Assembly: GCA_001655205.1 (NCBI GenBank)
Contig: LPNZ01010514.1
Span: forward strand, 25,100-89,099
From: Lenisia limosa
Taxonomy: Eukaryota > Breviatea
DNA: 64,000 nt
Direction of reading: 5' to 3'
This document shows, piece by piece, positions 32,948-44,700 of this stretch (position 1 is the stretch's first letter; every line of letters starts with the position of its first letter). The position numbers and the translations under genes are program-made. The notes under the pieces were generated by a model. The model did no database searches. It was not told where the DNA came from and saw only the letters and a program-made list of their open reading frames with translations.

Positions 32948-35900
32948 TTAGAGGATTGTGCACACCTTGCTTCCTCCCTTCTTTTTCTCCTTCTTAGCCG
33001 GGGCTGGTGCAGGTTCTTCCTTCGCCTAAAAGGGTTGGAAATTGATGCACACCCTAAAAAAGCCAACAAAACACCCCAAACGGCTGGTTCTGGCTCGGGA
33101 GCTGGAGTGGCGTCGGGGTTCCCTGGAGTTTGGTTAGAAACTTCACAACATGATGGCAGGTATCATCTAAGCATACCTGGCGTTTCTTTTTCGGCCTTTT
33201 CTTCCTTGGGCTCCTTTTTGGACTCTTCTTTCACTTCTTCCTTCTCCTCTTCTTTCTCTACTTTATTCTCTTCAACCACCTTCTCTTCTTCTTTTATTGC
33301 CTCTTCTTTCACTTCCTCCTTCTTTTCTTCTTTCTTCTCTTTCACTTCTTTCTTCTCTTCAGTTTTCGGAGATTCCTCCTTGGGCTTGTCCTCTTCCACC
33401 TAAGGAGTAAACAAACTCATAGTCTCATAACCAGAACACCCAAGGCTTACGACTACGGCGGCGGCAATAACCTTGGGGGCAGGCTTCGGAGGTGTCGGCA
33501 CACCCCAAACCTGCAATGTAAGCCATGGCAACTCTAATTGCTTCAAAAACATTTCAGCCAAAAGTATCCAACAAAGCCACATCGCACCTCAATTGAAAGT
33601 GCTTCAGACTCGAGGTAAGTGACAAGGTCGTCGGACACATGAACGTTGGAGTATCTCTTCTCAAATTGGAACAAATGGTTGACACCCACTCTCTCCACCT
33701 GGAGGTTATTGAATATTAGAAAGAGACTTGGAATGAAATGTCATGGTTTTTTCCCACTGTTTGAGTCTGTTCGTACTTTTCATCAAGGTAGAACTTGTAC
33801 TTGCAGAACGCCTAGTGCAATGAAAATGTAGAAATGAAGCAACGCCTTACAAGATATCATCTCTATTAGCTTTCGGCACGTCACAAACCTTGTTGGTGAG
33901 GGAATTTGGAATTCCTCTCGCCTGGTCAATTTTGACAATAAAGTCAATTTGCGTACCAGGTTCAGCCCAGGTCTCGTCATCAACATCCTAAAGAGGAATA
34001 AGGATCATAACATCCTAAAGAGGCATAACGTTCTAAAGGGATAATATAAACAGTCCACAGGAGGTCCCTCAGCCTGTACCCACTTCAGTGTCACCGTCAG
34101 GTGTGCATGGCCACACTTCAACCACAATGTCTCCAACTGATTTGCCCGAATAATCTACCACCGGTGTCCAGAGCCCCTCAATCTCAACCTATAACATTAG
34201 GCCTATTTGAAAACTGTTAGCGGCAAATGATGGAACAAAAAGGGAAGAAACAGCTTACGCAGTTGAAAAGAGGCTCAAGGAAGACGTGGGCAATACCAAG
34301 CATTTGCTCCTGAATAGATGAGCGCCTACTCTACCCATGGAAAAGAAATCTAATGTCATATTTCGAAGGTTATATGCAGGGCTTCTCTGCGGTTCCGAAA
34401 AAGACTGAATTTCTCGATAAATCCTCGATATACTACATGTATATTGACATTTTATAGGGTCTTTTTGGAACTGTAAGGAAGTCCCAATGAATGAGACAAT
34501 TGCTGAAATCTACCATACCTGAGGGGGGTCATAGAAGGGGTCATTCTCCTCAGTCACGTCAATCTACGATGCGATGTTAGAGGGGTTTATGAAGCGATAG
34601 GACAAAGCCTTCCATGTATCATGTTTATAAAGGAATTTGATGATAGTGTGACAGTTTGAAAAGATTGCCATGAATGAATATGACAAACCTGTCCGAATTG
34701 GAGGTACTCAGAGTATTGTTCACGAATGATGTAAACTCTGTTGGTGAACTTATCTACGTCCCAAACATGAGAGGCGCCCTAGAGGGTCAGATGGAGTCAA
34801 CTAACATCTGATGAAGACAGCAAAATACGATATTCTTTGAGAACAGAGTAACTGGCAAAAGTGCCCATAGAATGACGTTACCCCCTCTCCCCACATCCAT
34901 ATCCACGGCAATGGCCACTTGTGTTTTGCGGTGTTTGGCCCCGGCAGAGGTGAAGTCAGTTAACATTCGGAGGGAAAACTTCGTAGTCTTTCCAAGTTCG
35001 TCACCTGGGTTATGAACATACAGGCAATATCATCTGATATGATACGGGGATTAACAATGTCAACTCATTTGACCGAATATCCAGAGCAAAGCAAAACAGA
35101 TCAAATGCAAAGACTATACACCGGTCACCAACCGATCGCGTTTGCTTCATTAACAAGGGGAATGACTCGCATAAGATCGTCCTCCAACACCATCATTTCC
35201 CTCTTATGGCTCTCGTAGCCCTCCGCCTCGTCCTTCAGCATCGTAACGGCTTGCTGTTTTGTGAGTTGTTTCACTTGGCCGTCCACAAAACAAACCTGCA
35301 TTTTTGAGCACTTAGTGTCATATTCAGTTTTGTAGGTATCTAACTCGACCCCTGTAAGCTTCGCCATCTAAACAGTTACAAGCTACTGAAGTGTAGCAAA
35401 ACTATTGGTCAACGTTTCATTTCATATTACAATTCATAGCAAAGCAGTATGAACGCTGACATTAACGAACCTCCATTTGGCCCTTCGTACGGTACTCTTG
35501 AAGGGATGATTCCAGGCCAGTTACCTAAGGTAGTAAAGACGGTAATTCCAGGCTAATCCGGTCACTAATCGCTAACCTTAATCTCCAATTCTCTCATTTT
35601 TGGGTCGTCCGCAATTTGTTTCAAACTCTGTAACAGTTAGACATGAAATAACCTGACACCCCACCCCCNNNNNNNNNNNNNNNNNNNNNNNNNNNNNNNN
35701 NNNNNNNNNNNNNNNNNNNNNNNNNNNNNNNNNNNNNNNNNNNNNNNNNNNNNNNNNNNNNNNNNNNNNNNNNNNNNNNNNNNNNNNNNNNNNNNNNNTC
35801 GAAATCGAAAACTTGTCCGGGGGCAATAAGACTGTTTGGTTAGGCAGAAACTAATTGCAGAGTATTCATGTTAGAAGCCAAGGAATATAACACTGAAATA

Positions 35901-38900
35901 TCATCAAATCTGCTACCAACCAGTCAGGATTCTCAAGAGCTTCCTGCTCTTCTTTTTCCCTCAGAATACGAGCCTCTTCCTGGCAGTTGTCAGAAAATTC
36001 AAAAACTTCTATTTGCATTGATACCCATATATAGTGCCCCCCACAGGGTCGATATACTTGAAGAAGTGGTTGTTGCCGAAGACGATACGCGACTGGTGGA
36101 CCAAATCCTGCTCCGTCAAAATGCGTTCTCCGTTCAGCCACACCGGGGCGTCCTCTGAGGGTGATAAGCACTTCGTCGCAAGATCAGCGTAGTCAAATTT
36201 GTAGAAATGAAGTCTCAAGACAAAGATATCAATGTCTCCCCGATCCCCCCCACCACAAGGCACAATTTTGGCCGGGCCGGACCCGGTCCATGTGATACTA
36301 GCGTGGTCTTTTCGGATATTGAGTCCGCTTAACACAATATCGTTCGGCTCTTCTGCGTCATTTCTGCCAACTCGTGTAGTGCCTTCCTAATGTGGTAAGT
36401 CAGCATTGTTGGTCTCAGCCGAACCTTGATGGCGAAGAATATCATTCCACTGAGCATGGCATCTTCGTTGAGATTGGCGAGATGCGGTTTTGTCTTGTCA
36501 AGAGACGCTCCTGCTCCTCCCATCTTGTTGAGCGATGTTGACTGCTCCTCAGCTATCGTGTCAGACACAGATTACAGGACTGTTTCATTGTGTTCAACCT
36601 TACCTTTCATTTTTGATTCTGCCAATTTCTCTTCAAACGATTTTTGGAGTTCAGCCATTTCCTTTGGGGTCAGGTCAAAATCCAAGCAATTGCAATTGCG
36701 ATAAAGCTGGCCACGTTTCTACCTTTTGTCTCTGCTCGAGCTCTTGGTTCATTTCCTCGATTTCTGCAAGGTCAAACACTCAAAGATGTATAGCGTCATG
36801 TCAATATGCTGACCACCACCCACTGGCTTGAGCCTCATTTGAGATACCGGCAGCAGGGGCGGACCCATCTCCTGCAGCTCCGTCGGGAATAGGGCCTCCT
36901 AAGAGGGCAGCACGAAGCTTCTCAACTTCTTCACGCAGTTCTCTGATGAGCTTATCATTGGGCGACTCATTGACAACAGCCTTGTTCTTAATCTGCTTTG
37001 CTCTATCAGCATATCTGCGGGGGGGGGGGTTAAGAAAGATATTGATCCAATATAATATGACATTATTCTCTGATCAAATAAACCACTGAGCTGAACTGAC
37101 CTGAGAGTAGAGAGTGTTTCTTCATAGTTGATATCGGCAGGGGAAAGAGCGGCAATCATAATGGTCTTGGCGTTACCTCCCAAAGACTCTTGGAGCAGTC
37201 TAGAATGTTACCATATTGAGACAAGAAAGGTGAGGCAAACCTGGTCAAAGTAGAATCACGGTATGGGATAACTGCTCCTTTTTTGTTTTCCACAAGTGCT
37301 AAAAGGGGTTAGCAAATTGCATGTTTTCTTGTGAATTATCACTCAAAGCCCTTCGCACAGTTAATAACGTTTCCAAGAGCAGAGAGGGACTTGTTGATCG
37401 CAGCACCTTCCTGAACAGAAATAAGCGTACGAATTAGCACAAACATGACATAATTTGGGTAGTCAACACACATTAGCAATTCCATTCACAAACCTTGAGA
37501 CGGTCACCCGTGGCTCCCGTGGATCCGGCTCTCTCTGAGCCGGCCAGATCGATCAGGTTGATCTTCGATACTGTGTCACTGGCAGTTCCGGCAGCCAGGT
37601 CTTTCTGGATGTAAGATGTACAAAAAGCGAAAAGAAGATACAAAGTGGACTGTGTAATCAACGAGCCACTTACCTTGGTTTGTTTGAAGTAGATTGAGAA
37701 TACGGAATGGCCGCGCGATGACGTGGCGTTCATGTTCGTTGCCGCAATCTAAAATGTCAGCGATATGTTTTTTCTATAGCCCTAGATTTTAATTTCATGT
37801 ATATTTCTGGCTCTCAAAAAAGCACAGTGTTAATAGTGAAATGTAAGGCTCACAGTTCTGTTTGCAGTTCCCATTTCCATGTAGTTGTCGACTTCCTCAT
37901 AGGATTGACAGGCAAATCTGAAGGTAAGTGGTTGGGTACATGGGACTGCTCATTAATTACTCTCATATACTCTAAAATATATAGTTATGACGGCCAATCT
38001 ATAGATACGACGGGACAATCTATAGTTATGACGGGTCAAGTCAATTTATCAGTCACTACTCCTGAGACGGTCCAAAAGAAATTCAGAACCACAAACTTGG
38101 TTAAACTGTCCACATAGATTCCCTGGGCTTTAGAAGATCTAAACTGTCACAAGAACACGGGGTGTCAGAACAAAAAAAATACAAAATAATACAGTCCTAA
38201 CCTGATTTTGAGGGTTTTCTCCTTCTGTTTAGGGTTGAAGAGATCTCGAATATTCTCATTATAAATCTCAAGGAAGGAAATTTCAACCTTAGGTGTTAGA
38301 AAAGCTGAGAAGGAATCAAATGTATCTCTACACTCATAACAAAATATTTTTCACTGATTACTTGGGCGTTTTGTAGTCCGTTACATCACAAAAGACTGAA
38401 TTTCTTGACAATCCTTAACAATATTGAGACCACCGACCTGAAACGTGGTGTTCTCGTCATCGTTAGCAGAAATGCGTTTGAAGAGTTCCGCGCATCCCAA
38501 CGGGATCACTCCTTTGTCTTCTCCATAGCCAACCTAGAGAGTCAACTGAGTCCTATCCTCTAAGAATAATTAATTTGAACTGTCCACTCGTCACCATTGA
38601 ATACGACTTCCCGGCACCGGTTTGTCCGTAGGCAAAAAGAGAACAGTTGTAACCTGCACAATGAAAAATTGAATAATCAACTCTTTTCATGCCTCTTGCA
38701 GCACCAACCTTTCCAAGCATTCTCCAAATAGAAGACTCCCAAATCATCAAACACTGCCTAGGGAGTCGTAAGAAAACTTGGATTAACGACTGAATAAGAT
38801 TGAAAGACAAGGTCTCATGTTAGAAAGGAAGGCATCAATTACAGATATTAAAAAATGACTGACTTACTTGTTGCCCGTCGTATTCACGAGTTTCCTTGTC

Positions 38901-39240
38901 ATGTGACCAGTAAGAGTAATCGAAAGCATAGTTCTTCTCCACATCTAAAGCATGACAGGATTTTCGATTTATGCTACATTCAACAAACGAAAATCAAAAC
39001 CGCAACCATCATCCATATCTAACATTATTACAACATAGATAGTCCATTCATATGATAATTAGATCCGTAAGCAACGCAGTTGCAAAAAGGTCAGTTGATG
39101 GCAAGAGCCCGCCTACCATCCTTCGGGTTTCGGATGCTAGTGCTGTTTCCCTTCATGCTGATGACGCATTTTGCATTTCTGTCCTTTTCACGCTGGTTGA
39201 ACGGCCTAACACGGACAGCAACCTTGACGTTGTCTCCCAT
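32948..39240 (-). CDS. Kinesin-3 (KIF1/UNC-104-type) motor with FHA domain and C-terminal CAAX box
   Basis: A plus-end-directed cargo motor. The start ATG at 39240 opens [21 protein letters not shown]-loop [14 protein letters not shown] (38620), switch [14 protein letters not shown] (37720), switch [14 protein letters not shown] (37540) and [20 protein letters not shown] (37110-36970) complete a full motor domain. The FHA domain (about 36510-36040) reads [32 protein letters not shown] and VWLNGERI, closely like KIF1. The KIF1/KIF13-specific C2-like region follows: [20 protein letters not shown] (about 34280) and [23 protein letters not shown] (33800-33500). Instead of a PH domain there is a long Lys/Glu-rich tail (33160-33400), a Pro/Ala linker and the end [24 protein letters not shown] is a geranylgeranylation-type CAAX motif after a polybasic stretch. 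An N gap lies in one intron. I infer lipid-anchored cargo binding. Confidence 0.92.
34378..34485. repeat. Family A inverted-repeat element (MITE-like), copy 1
   Basis: Ends GGGCTTCTCTGCGGTTCCGA and, reversed, GGGACTTCCTTACAGTTCCA are imperfect inverted repeats. The interior carries TTTCTCGATAAATCCTCGAT, shared with copies at 47929-48023 and 49783-49879. It lies in a kinesin intron. Confidence 0.8.
35669..35798. other. Assembly gap (N) in a kinesin intron
   Basis: 130 N. On the kinesin coding strand the gap is followed by GGGGGTGGGGTGTC and then an AG acceptor at about 35630, so it probably hides a G-run donor. Confidence 0.9.
37977..38037. repeat. Three 21-bp tandem repeats in a kinesin intron
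   Basis: The unit is CAATCTATAG(T/A)TA(T/C)GACGGG, three copies, the first diverged. Non-coding. Confidence 0.8.
38384..38430. repeat. Partial or decayed family A element
   Basis: CACAAAAGACTGAATTTCTT followed by GACAATCCTTAACAATATTG resembles the left end and core of family A elements. No right end is recognisable. It lies in a kinesin intron. Confidence 0.5.
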
Positions 39241-39445
39241 AGCGCCTCAAATGGTCGCCCTTCTCGCTTTGACTTCCTTTGCCCGGTTCTTCCCTTCTTA
39301 TCTTTGTCAATTGTACTGTGTGGTCCACGTGTGGTCTTAATAGAGCCTGTAGAGAGTTTCTTTTCACAATCCTGTCATGACTTATAAACGTATAACTGGA
39401 GAGGACACATAACTGTACAAATTTGAAAAATGAAATGAAGTAACA
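39241..39445. promoter_or_regulatory. Divergent promoter region, kinesin-3 / DESI
   Basis: Only 205 bp separate the two start codons, so the promoters must overlap or be shared. No specific element recognised. Confidence 0.5.
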
Positions 39446-41516
39446 ATGCCATCTGACGTATATCTTAATGTTTATGATCTTCATGAGACCAATTCCAAAC
39501 TCTATTGGCTTGGATTCGGAGTGTTTCATTCTGGGATAGAGGTGTACTCCAAAGGTAGGAAGGCAGATGGCTTTCTTATGTTACTTTGCTTTTGTTCCTA
39601 GGTTTATTTGAAGTCTCTCTTTTCAATTGTGACAATATGCAGCGCTTTCTCTTCTTTGGATATGACTACGGTATCTGTACCGTATTGATGTACTGATATT
39701 GATTTATTTTTTTCAAAGTATTAAACAGTATTTGGGGAAAGGCATTTGCTAAGACAGACAAGACTCATGTATTCAGAATACGCGTTTGGAGGGCATGCCT
39801 TAGAAAACGTCTCGGGGGTGTTTGATATGCCGCCACAGAGTCTCAGCGGGCTCAGGTGAGATGGCTTCAGGAACTATCATGCTTTTATTCTTCATTTTTG
39901 TTGTTTGTGTTTGTGTCCTCCCTCCAAATGGTTCTCTTTTGGTTCCTCCGTTTTTTGGTTTGTGACACATTAAGGCAGTCCATATTCCTAGGTCGGACGA
40001 CACTTTCAAAGAAAGAAGTCTACAACACAATTCTAAAATTAGCTGGGGTGGGGTGGAAAAAGAGGGAGCTTCGCCCTTGTTTGTTTGAAGATGGGGAAGG
40101 GTGACACAATTCAAAGTAACACACCATCAAACTATCGATGGTTACAGAGTAATATGTCGAAATGAGCAACTTCGATGATTACAGAGTAAAATGTCGAAAT
40201 GAGCAACAAATACACGTTGTACTCGTAGAAACTATTACTTTTATTGATTTTGGGTTGTCTAGGATGCTTTCTCCGGTGAATTTAACTTGAATAAAACACT
40301 ATTCAGTCTACTCATTTTTAACTGCATTGTATACCTCTTTACACCCTTACCAAACAGCAATTCATTGGTCCTCTTTTGCACCCTTACCAAACAGCAATTC
40401 ATTGGTCCGTCTTACCACCTTCTCACAAATAACTGCAACCATTTCTCAGTGGCTCTCGCGAAAGAGCTCAAAGTAAGCCCTTTTGTCTACCCTCTCCTCG
40501 CTACACTTGCTTTATTTACCCCGTAGGTGAAAGCACCGCCTGGGTGGGTGAATCGCCTTGCATCTTGGACTTCTGCGGTGGGTTATTCATTAATAGTCAT
40601 AGTATATCATATGTGCATCATATCCATTTGTTTGCTACATATCATATTCATTTACTATTCTCATTTTTCTATTTCCGGACTCTTCAAAGGCTGGCTCGGG
40701 GTTGTTTTTGTTTTTGTGTTTTTATCATCTGGTTTTTGTCTAGTTTTATCGTTGGTTGCTGTTTTTTTTTGTTTGGTGTTTCAGATTATTCGCTTCGTGA
40801 TTAGTACCTTCATTCCAATATTCTTCATTGAAATTTCCCCATAGTTCCCGTGCATGGTACCAGGATGGATGGACATGTCGCCCGTGCCGACAGCTTCCGA
40901 CGACCTTTTGGCTACGGCCGCGGCCTCTGCAGGGGTTGAAATGACTCCTGCCTCCCCGGGGTCCCCAAGCGTTCGGGTCCTCATGAAAGTTGGACTTGGG
41001 GATTATATGATATCTTTGTTTTATGTAATATATCAGTAATACAATGTGTATCATAATTTCCGGCGGGGATAATCCAGATATGGCAATGTTCAGAAACCTT
41101 TGATGGTCTTAGCACTACTATCATTCTCTTGTGCTTTGTCTCATGTATTATGTAAAATATGTTTTTCTCAGTGAAGTTTATGACCTTTTACAACATGTCT
41201 TATTGCATTGTATTATTTCAGCTCAGTGAAAGTGGCCTCTAACTGAATTCACTCTTGTAGAGGGACACAGATGTATGGAGCGATGAGGAGGAGCCAAAAG
41301 ACGAACAGAGTGCTGAGGCCCCACTATTGGGTGAGGGAACAGAGACTTGATTCTATTGGGTGAGGGAACAGAGACTTGATACTATTGGGTATGAGCATTT
41401 TAAAATGTCCCCAAATTGGAAGAGTCGCATTGAGTATTACATGGATGTTTTGTATTAGACTTTGTGTTCACTTTGCAGCTGCACCTAAGCAGTCGCGAAA
41501 ATCACGTGCGGTTTGA
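39446..41516 (+). CDS. PPPDE-family cysteine peptidase (DESI2-like desumoylating/deubiquitinating isopeptidase)
   Basis: PPPDE proteins are papain-fold isopeptidases acting on SUMO or ubiquitin conjugates. The start ATG at 39446 opens VYLNVYDLHETNS..LYWLGFG, then VFHSGIEVYSK with the catalytic His. Next come EYAFGGHALENVSGVFDMPP (39776-39835), TTLSKKEVYNTILKLA and QFIGPSYHLLTNNCNHFSVA (40395-40460), which contains the catalytic Cys (NNCNHF). APPGWVNRLASW matches the DESI2 exit segment. A hydrophobic exon around 40690-40840 may encode a membrane segment, or be intron. The tail is acidic/serine-rich (VWSDEEEPKDEQSAEAPLL) and ends AAPKQSRKSRAV, TGA 41514-41516. Short tandem duplications copy one acceptor (40357/40394) and one donor (41331/41360/41389). 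Confidence 0.88.
40134..40206. repeat. Tandem duplication (about 41 bp unit) in a DESI intron
   Basis: Two copies of TCGATG(G/A)TTACAGAGTAA followed by (T/A)ATGTCGAAATGAGCAAC. Non-coding. Confidence 0.8.
40342..40408. repeat. 37-bp tandem duplication that copies a 3' splice site (DESI)
   Basis: CACCCTTACCAAACAG plus CAATTCATTGGTCC occurs twice, giving acceptors ending at 40357 and 40394. The catalytic-Cys exon in frame (QFIGPSYH) fits the second. Using the first would add 37 nt and shift the frame. Confidence 0.85.
41323..41395. repeat. 29-bp tandem triplication that copies a 5' splice site (DESI)
   Basis: CTATTGG followed by GT(G/A)(A/T)G occurs three times with a 29-nt period, giving GT donors at 41331, 41360 and 41389. 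The first two copies share GTGAGGGAACAGAGACTTGA. Confidence 0.85.
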
Positions 41517-41738
41517 GGCCCAAAGTTTGAAGGAGCCCTTTCTGAAGGCGAGTGGCCATTTTGCTTTTTTCGTTTGTAACTCTGGATGATTTGATTTGAT
41601 TTTGATGTGATGTGATATTATATATGATATAGTTTTTTTTTGAACACCAAAATGAAAAAAAACAGGCATGTAACATCTCTGAGAACACCAATAAGAATAT
41701 ATCGCGACGAATCAATAATACAGAGCTGAGGGAATGGG

Positions 41739-44700
41739 TTACGCAGTGACTGGGGAACCCAGGGGGGATGAAATAGACTCAATTGCTTCGTTGGCATGCT
41801 GCGCATCTTCATCCGACAATCCTGTAGAGTCAGTATTTCTGTGTATTTCAAAAATTTACACTTATCGCCCGCCCTGTCCACCTGAAACTAGCCGTGAGAC
41901 TGCAGCCGAGACTGTGACACCCTTTTTGCCAACCTAAATATGTCAGCGCCAACACCTATGCAAGTGGACATACTTGGAAGCTGACTACCCTGCTTTTGAC
42001 AGGCACGTGTGGGTTAATAAGATGATGGTAGTTCTGCACTAAGTCGTTCAAACCGTCGTAGAGAGTAATAGCTGAAGCGTCAGTTTGGAATGTTCGAGCA
42101 AATCACAGGATACAGGCATACTTGGAGTGAATCCAACGATTTGTTTGAGAGCGAATATGTTAGCATGTGGGGGCCCGCGGGGGACGGCTGAAGATGGTCC
42201 GCCTGGAATTTCGCGTCCTGTCAGGTCTGTCACAATGGAACGGGCTTTCTCTTCCTGCATTGTGAGACTTATTGCACCAACAATTAATTCCAATGAGTGG
42301 TAGCAAGTTATCTTTGTGTAATTGTGACGAAATTACACGTGAACATATTTCAACCCAACGACACTAACCCTACCTGAATTCCAATGCCTTTGCCAATTTC
42401 GACGATAAGATCAACATTGAGCTGACTGGACTTGCAATGCGCAAGGAGACATAGTGCGTGAGCTGCGTCCTAGATGGTAACATAGAGGACCACATTAAGT
42501 TTGCTTATTAATCTGCCTCTCACTTCAACGTGGATGTAGTCATGAGAAAGGCCAAAAGTGTCATGAGCCACCGGAGTCGAAGTCAGTGCCTGCACGGTCA
42601 TATCAATCAAGTGACATTGTGTTGAATTATGTAATCTGAAGCACTGGTAAATATTCCATTACTGAGAGCAGTTGCTTACAATTCGATTTCCACCCACATA
42701 GATAACAATTGAGAAGTATAAGACTTACGCATTTTACTAGAGTACTGAGGGAATTTGAAGCGTCAGCCGTGCACTCTCGACTGAATACTGAAAAGAGGCG
42801 AACAATTGATACGTCTGCTCCCCATTCGCGTTCAGCAACAACACAGGATTCTTCAATCATGTTCTGGAGGGTCAGGGTTTTGATGACAACTCACCTCAAC
42901 AGTTTTCAGCGGCAACCATGAAGGGCCTTGTGCATACTAATTCATTAGTATTGTGGTATGAACAGAGAAAACTTGCCATACTCTTGAAGCCACGATAACT
43001 CTCTTATGAAGATCTGCTGCGGCTTTGAGAACGTTTACGGTGGCCTTGAAGGTTACGTCATATCAGATGTTAGAGGTTAATGTGGTACCCTCCAAACACT
43101 GAGCAATGGTAATGTGATACCCCCCAACCACTGAGCCATTTTGAATGGCTTGCCATGGGTCAAAAGACACGCTCTCGTTTGCCAGTGCTGTGTAATTAGG
43201 TGATAATCTTGAAATGTGTCATAGTCATAGCATGTATAATCATACTACACTGTATATACTACTGTAATGTAATAATAGGGAGATCGTATTATATGTACAG
43301 TATAAAATTGGCTGTAGTGTTATGTGTAAACATTTACGGCTCCAAAAAGGTGTTATAATCCCCCACGAGGTAAAGATGACAAATGAATGACAACATCGAC
43401 GCATTTGAAAAGGTCGTGCAACTGTGCGTTGTTGAGAGGGGTTCCGTATATTTCCTAAAATGTAAAACTTCTACCACCAAAGCAGGTCCAGAAGTCAACC
43501 GCCTACTTGGATGCTGCCCATGGGATACATTTTACTTTCTGAGCTTCTTTTGGGTTTCGGGAAGGAAGGAACACCTTTTTCTGGCAATGTCATGCTGTTT
43601 TGGACAAGGCAGGAATGTAAGTCAGAAATGAGTTTATTCAATCCCTAGCAAACCAAGGTAGTAAGACTGTGAAGCCAAAAGAGGTGAATGTACTGTTCTT
43701 TTTCTGAACAAATGAAATGAAATATCCAAAGCAGCTGGCATCTATTAAGCATTTCCCCAATGATGGAATCCTAATAGCTGTGGCTTCGACCTACTTGGTA
43801 TGAGTTCTTGCACTATGAAGTTTCAAAGACTTCTCAATTGTCTCCTCATAGCTAAAGAAAAATAAACAGTAGACCATTGCCTGGTTAACTGACAAAACTG
43901 AACAAAACGAAAAATCTGTATAATTGGGAGCCTGGTATCTTGAAACCCACTTTGGTCGCGGTGGCATGGATGACGAGTCGAATGCGACAACATGTGCACC
44001 ATGAGCCTCAAGACTGCGCGCCACTGATGCGCCAAGAATCGTTGAAGTGCCTGTTACCAAAACAGAAATACCTGTAGATAACATTATCAACTTGAATTGG
44101 TACATTGACACAATTACAAAAGGATTCATACCTTTAAAAAATATATCATATGATATATAATTGTAGTAAGTACGAACCGTGTTTAACTCTCTTGGCTCGA
44201 ATTCCCATTTTGTGTGCAGTAAGATGAGCAGGGGGAGCGATGTCAGGCATGTCCACGAGAGGGAGGCAGGTTTCAGGGAACACAGCAGTCGGAGAAAAGG
44301 GCCGATCAGTGGGACCATCATTGTTGAGGGGGCTGGACTCGTGATTTCTTACCACAATAACCCATTCAGTTTATATCATGATATTTTAAGATAATAATGC
44401 GCATAAGCACCACCAACAGTTGAGGAAGAGACACGGAGAGATTCGGTTTGGGAGTGGACGGTGGAGACGCTAAATCAGAAGAAAACGACATTTCCGCCAT
44501 GCTTTGACCTACATAATAGATAAGACCACTACTGACGAAGAACACTCAGCGAATTGAACCATTACCCACTATAGAACGAGGGCGACAGCGGTTCACCCTT
44601 CGGAACTGCATAGGGGTCCACTCTCTCCGACTCTTCATCAGGGAGGCGACTGTCCGGTTCTAAAATGTCACTAAATGCCCAAAAATTACAAACTATTACA

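Noticed and set aside
33163-33399. Separate Lys/Glu-rich low-complexity gene
   Set aside because: The frame joins in phase to the kinesin C2-like exons upstream and to the CAAX exon downstream, so it is the kinesin tail.
40527-40844. 105-residue hydrophobic open frame as an independent membrane protein
   Set aside because: It spans the DESI exon APPGWVNRLASW and a following AT-rich intron. At most a part of it is a DESI exon.
43791-44321. 176-residue reverse open frame as one continuous protein
   Set aside because: It reads through an intron: only the Rossmann part (SVLVTGTSTILGAS...) and the preceding Pro-rich part belong to the SDR gene, in different spliced exons.
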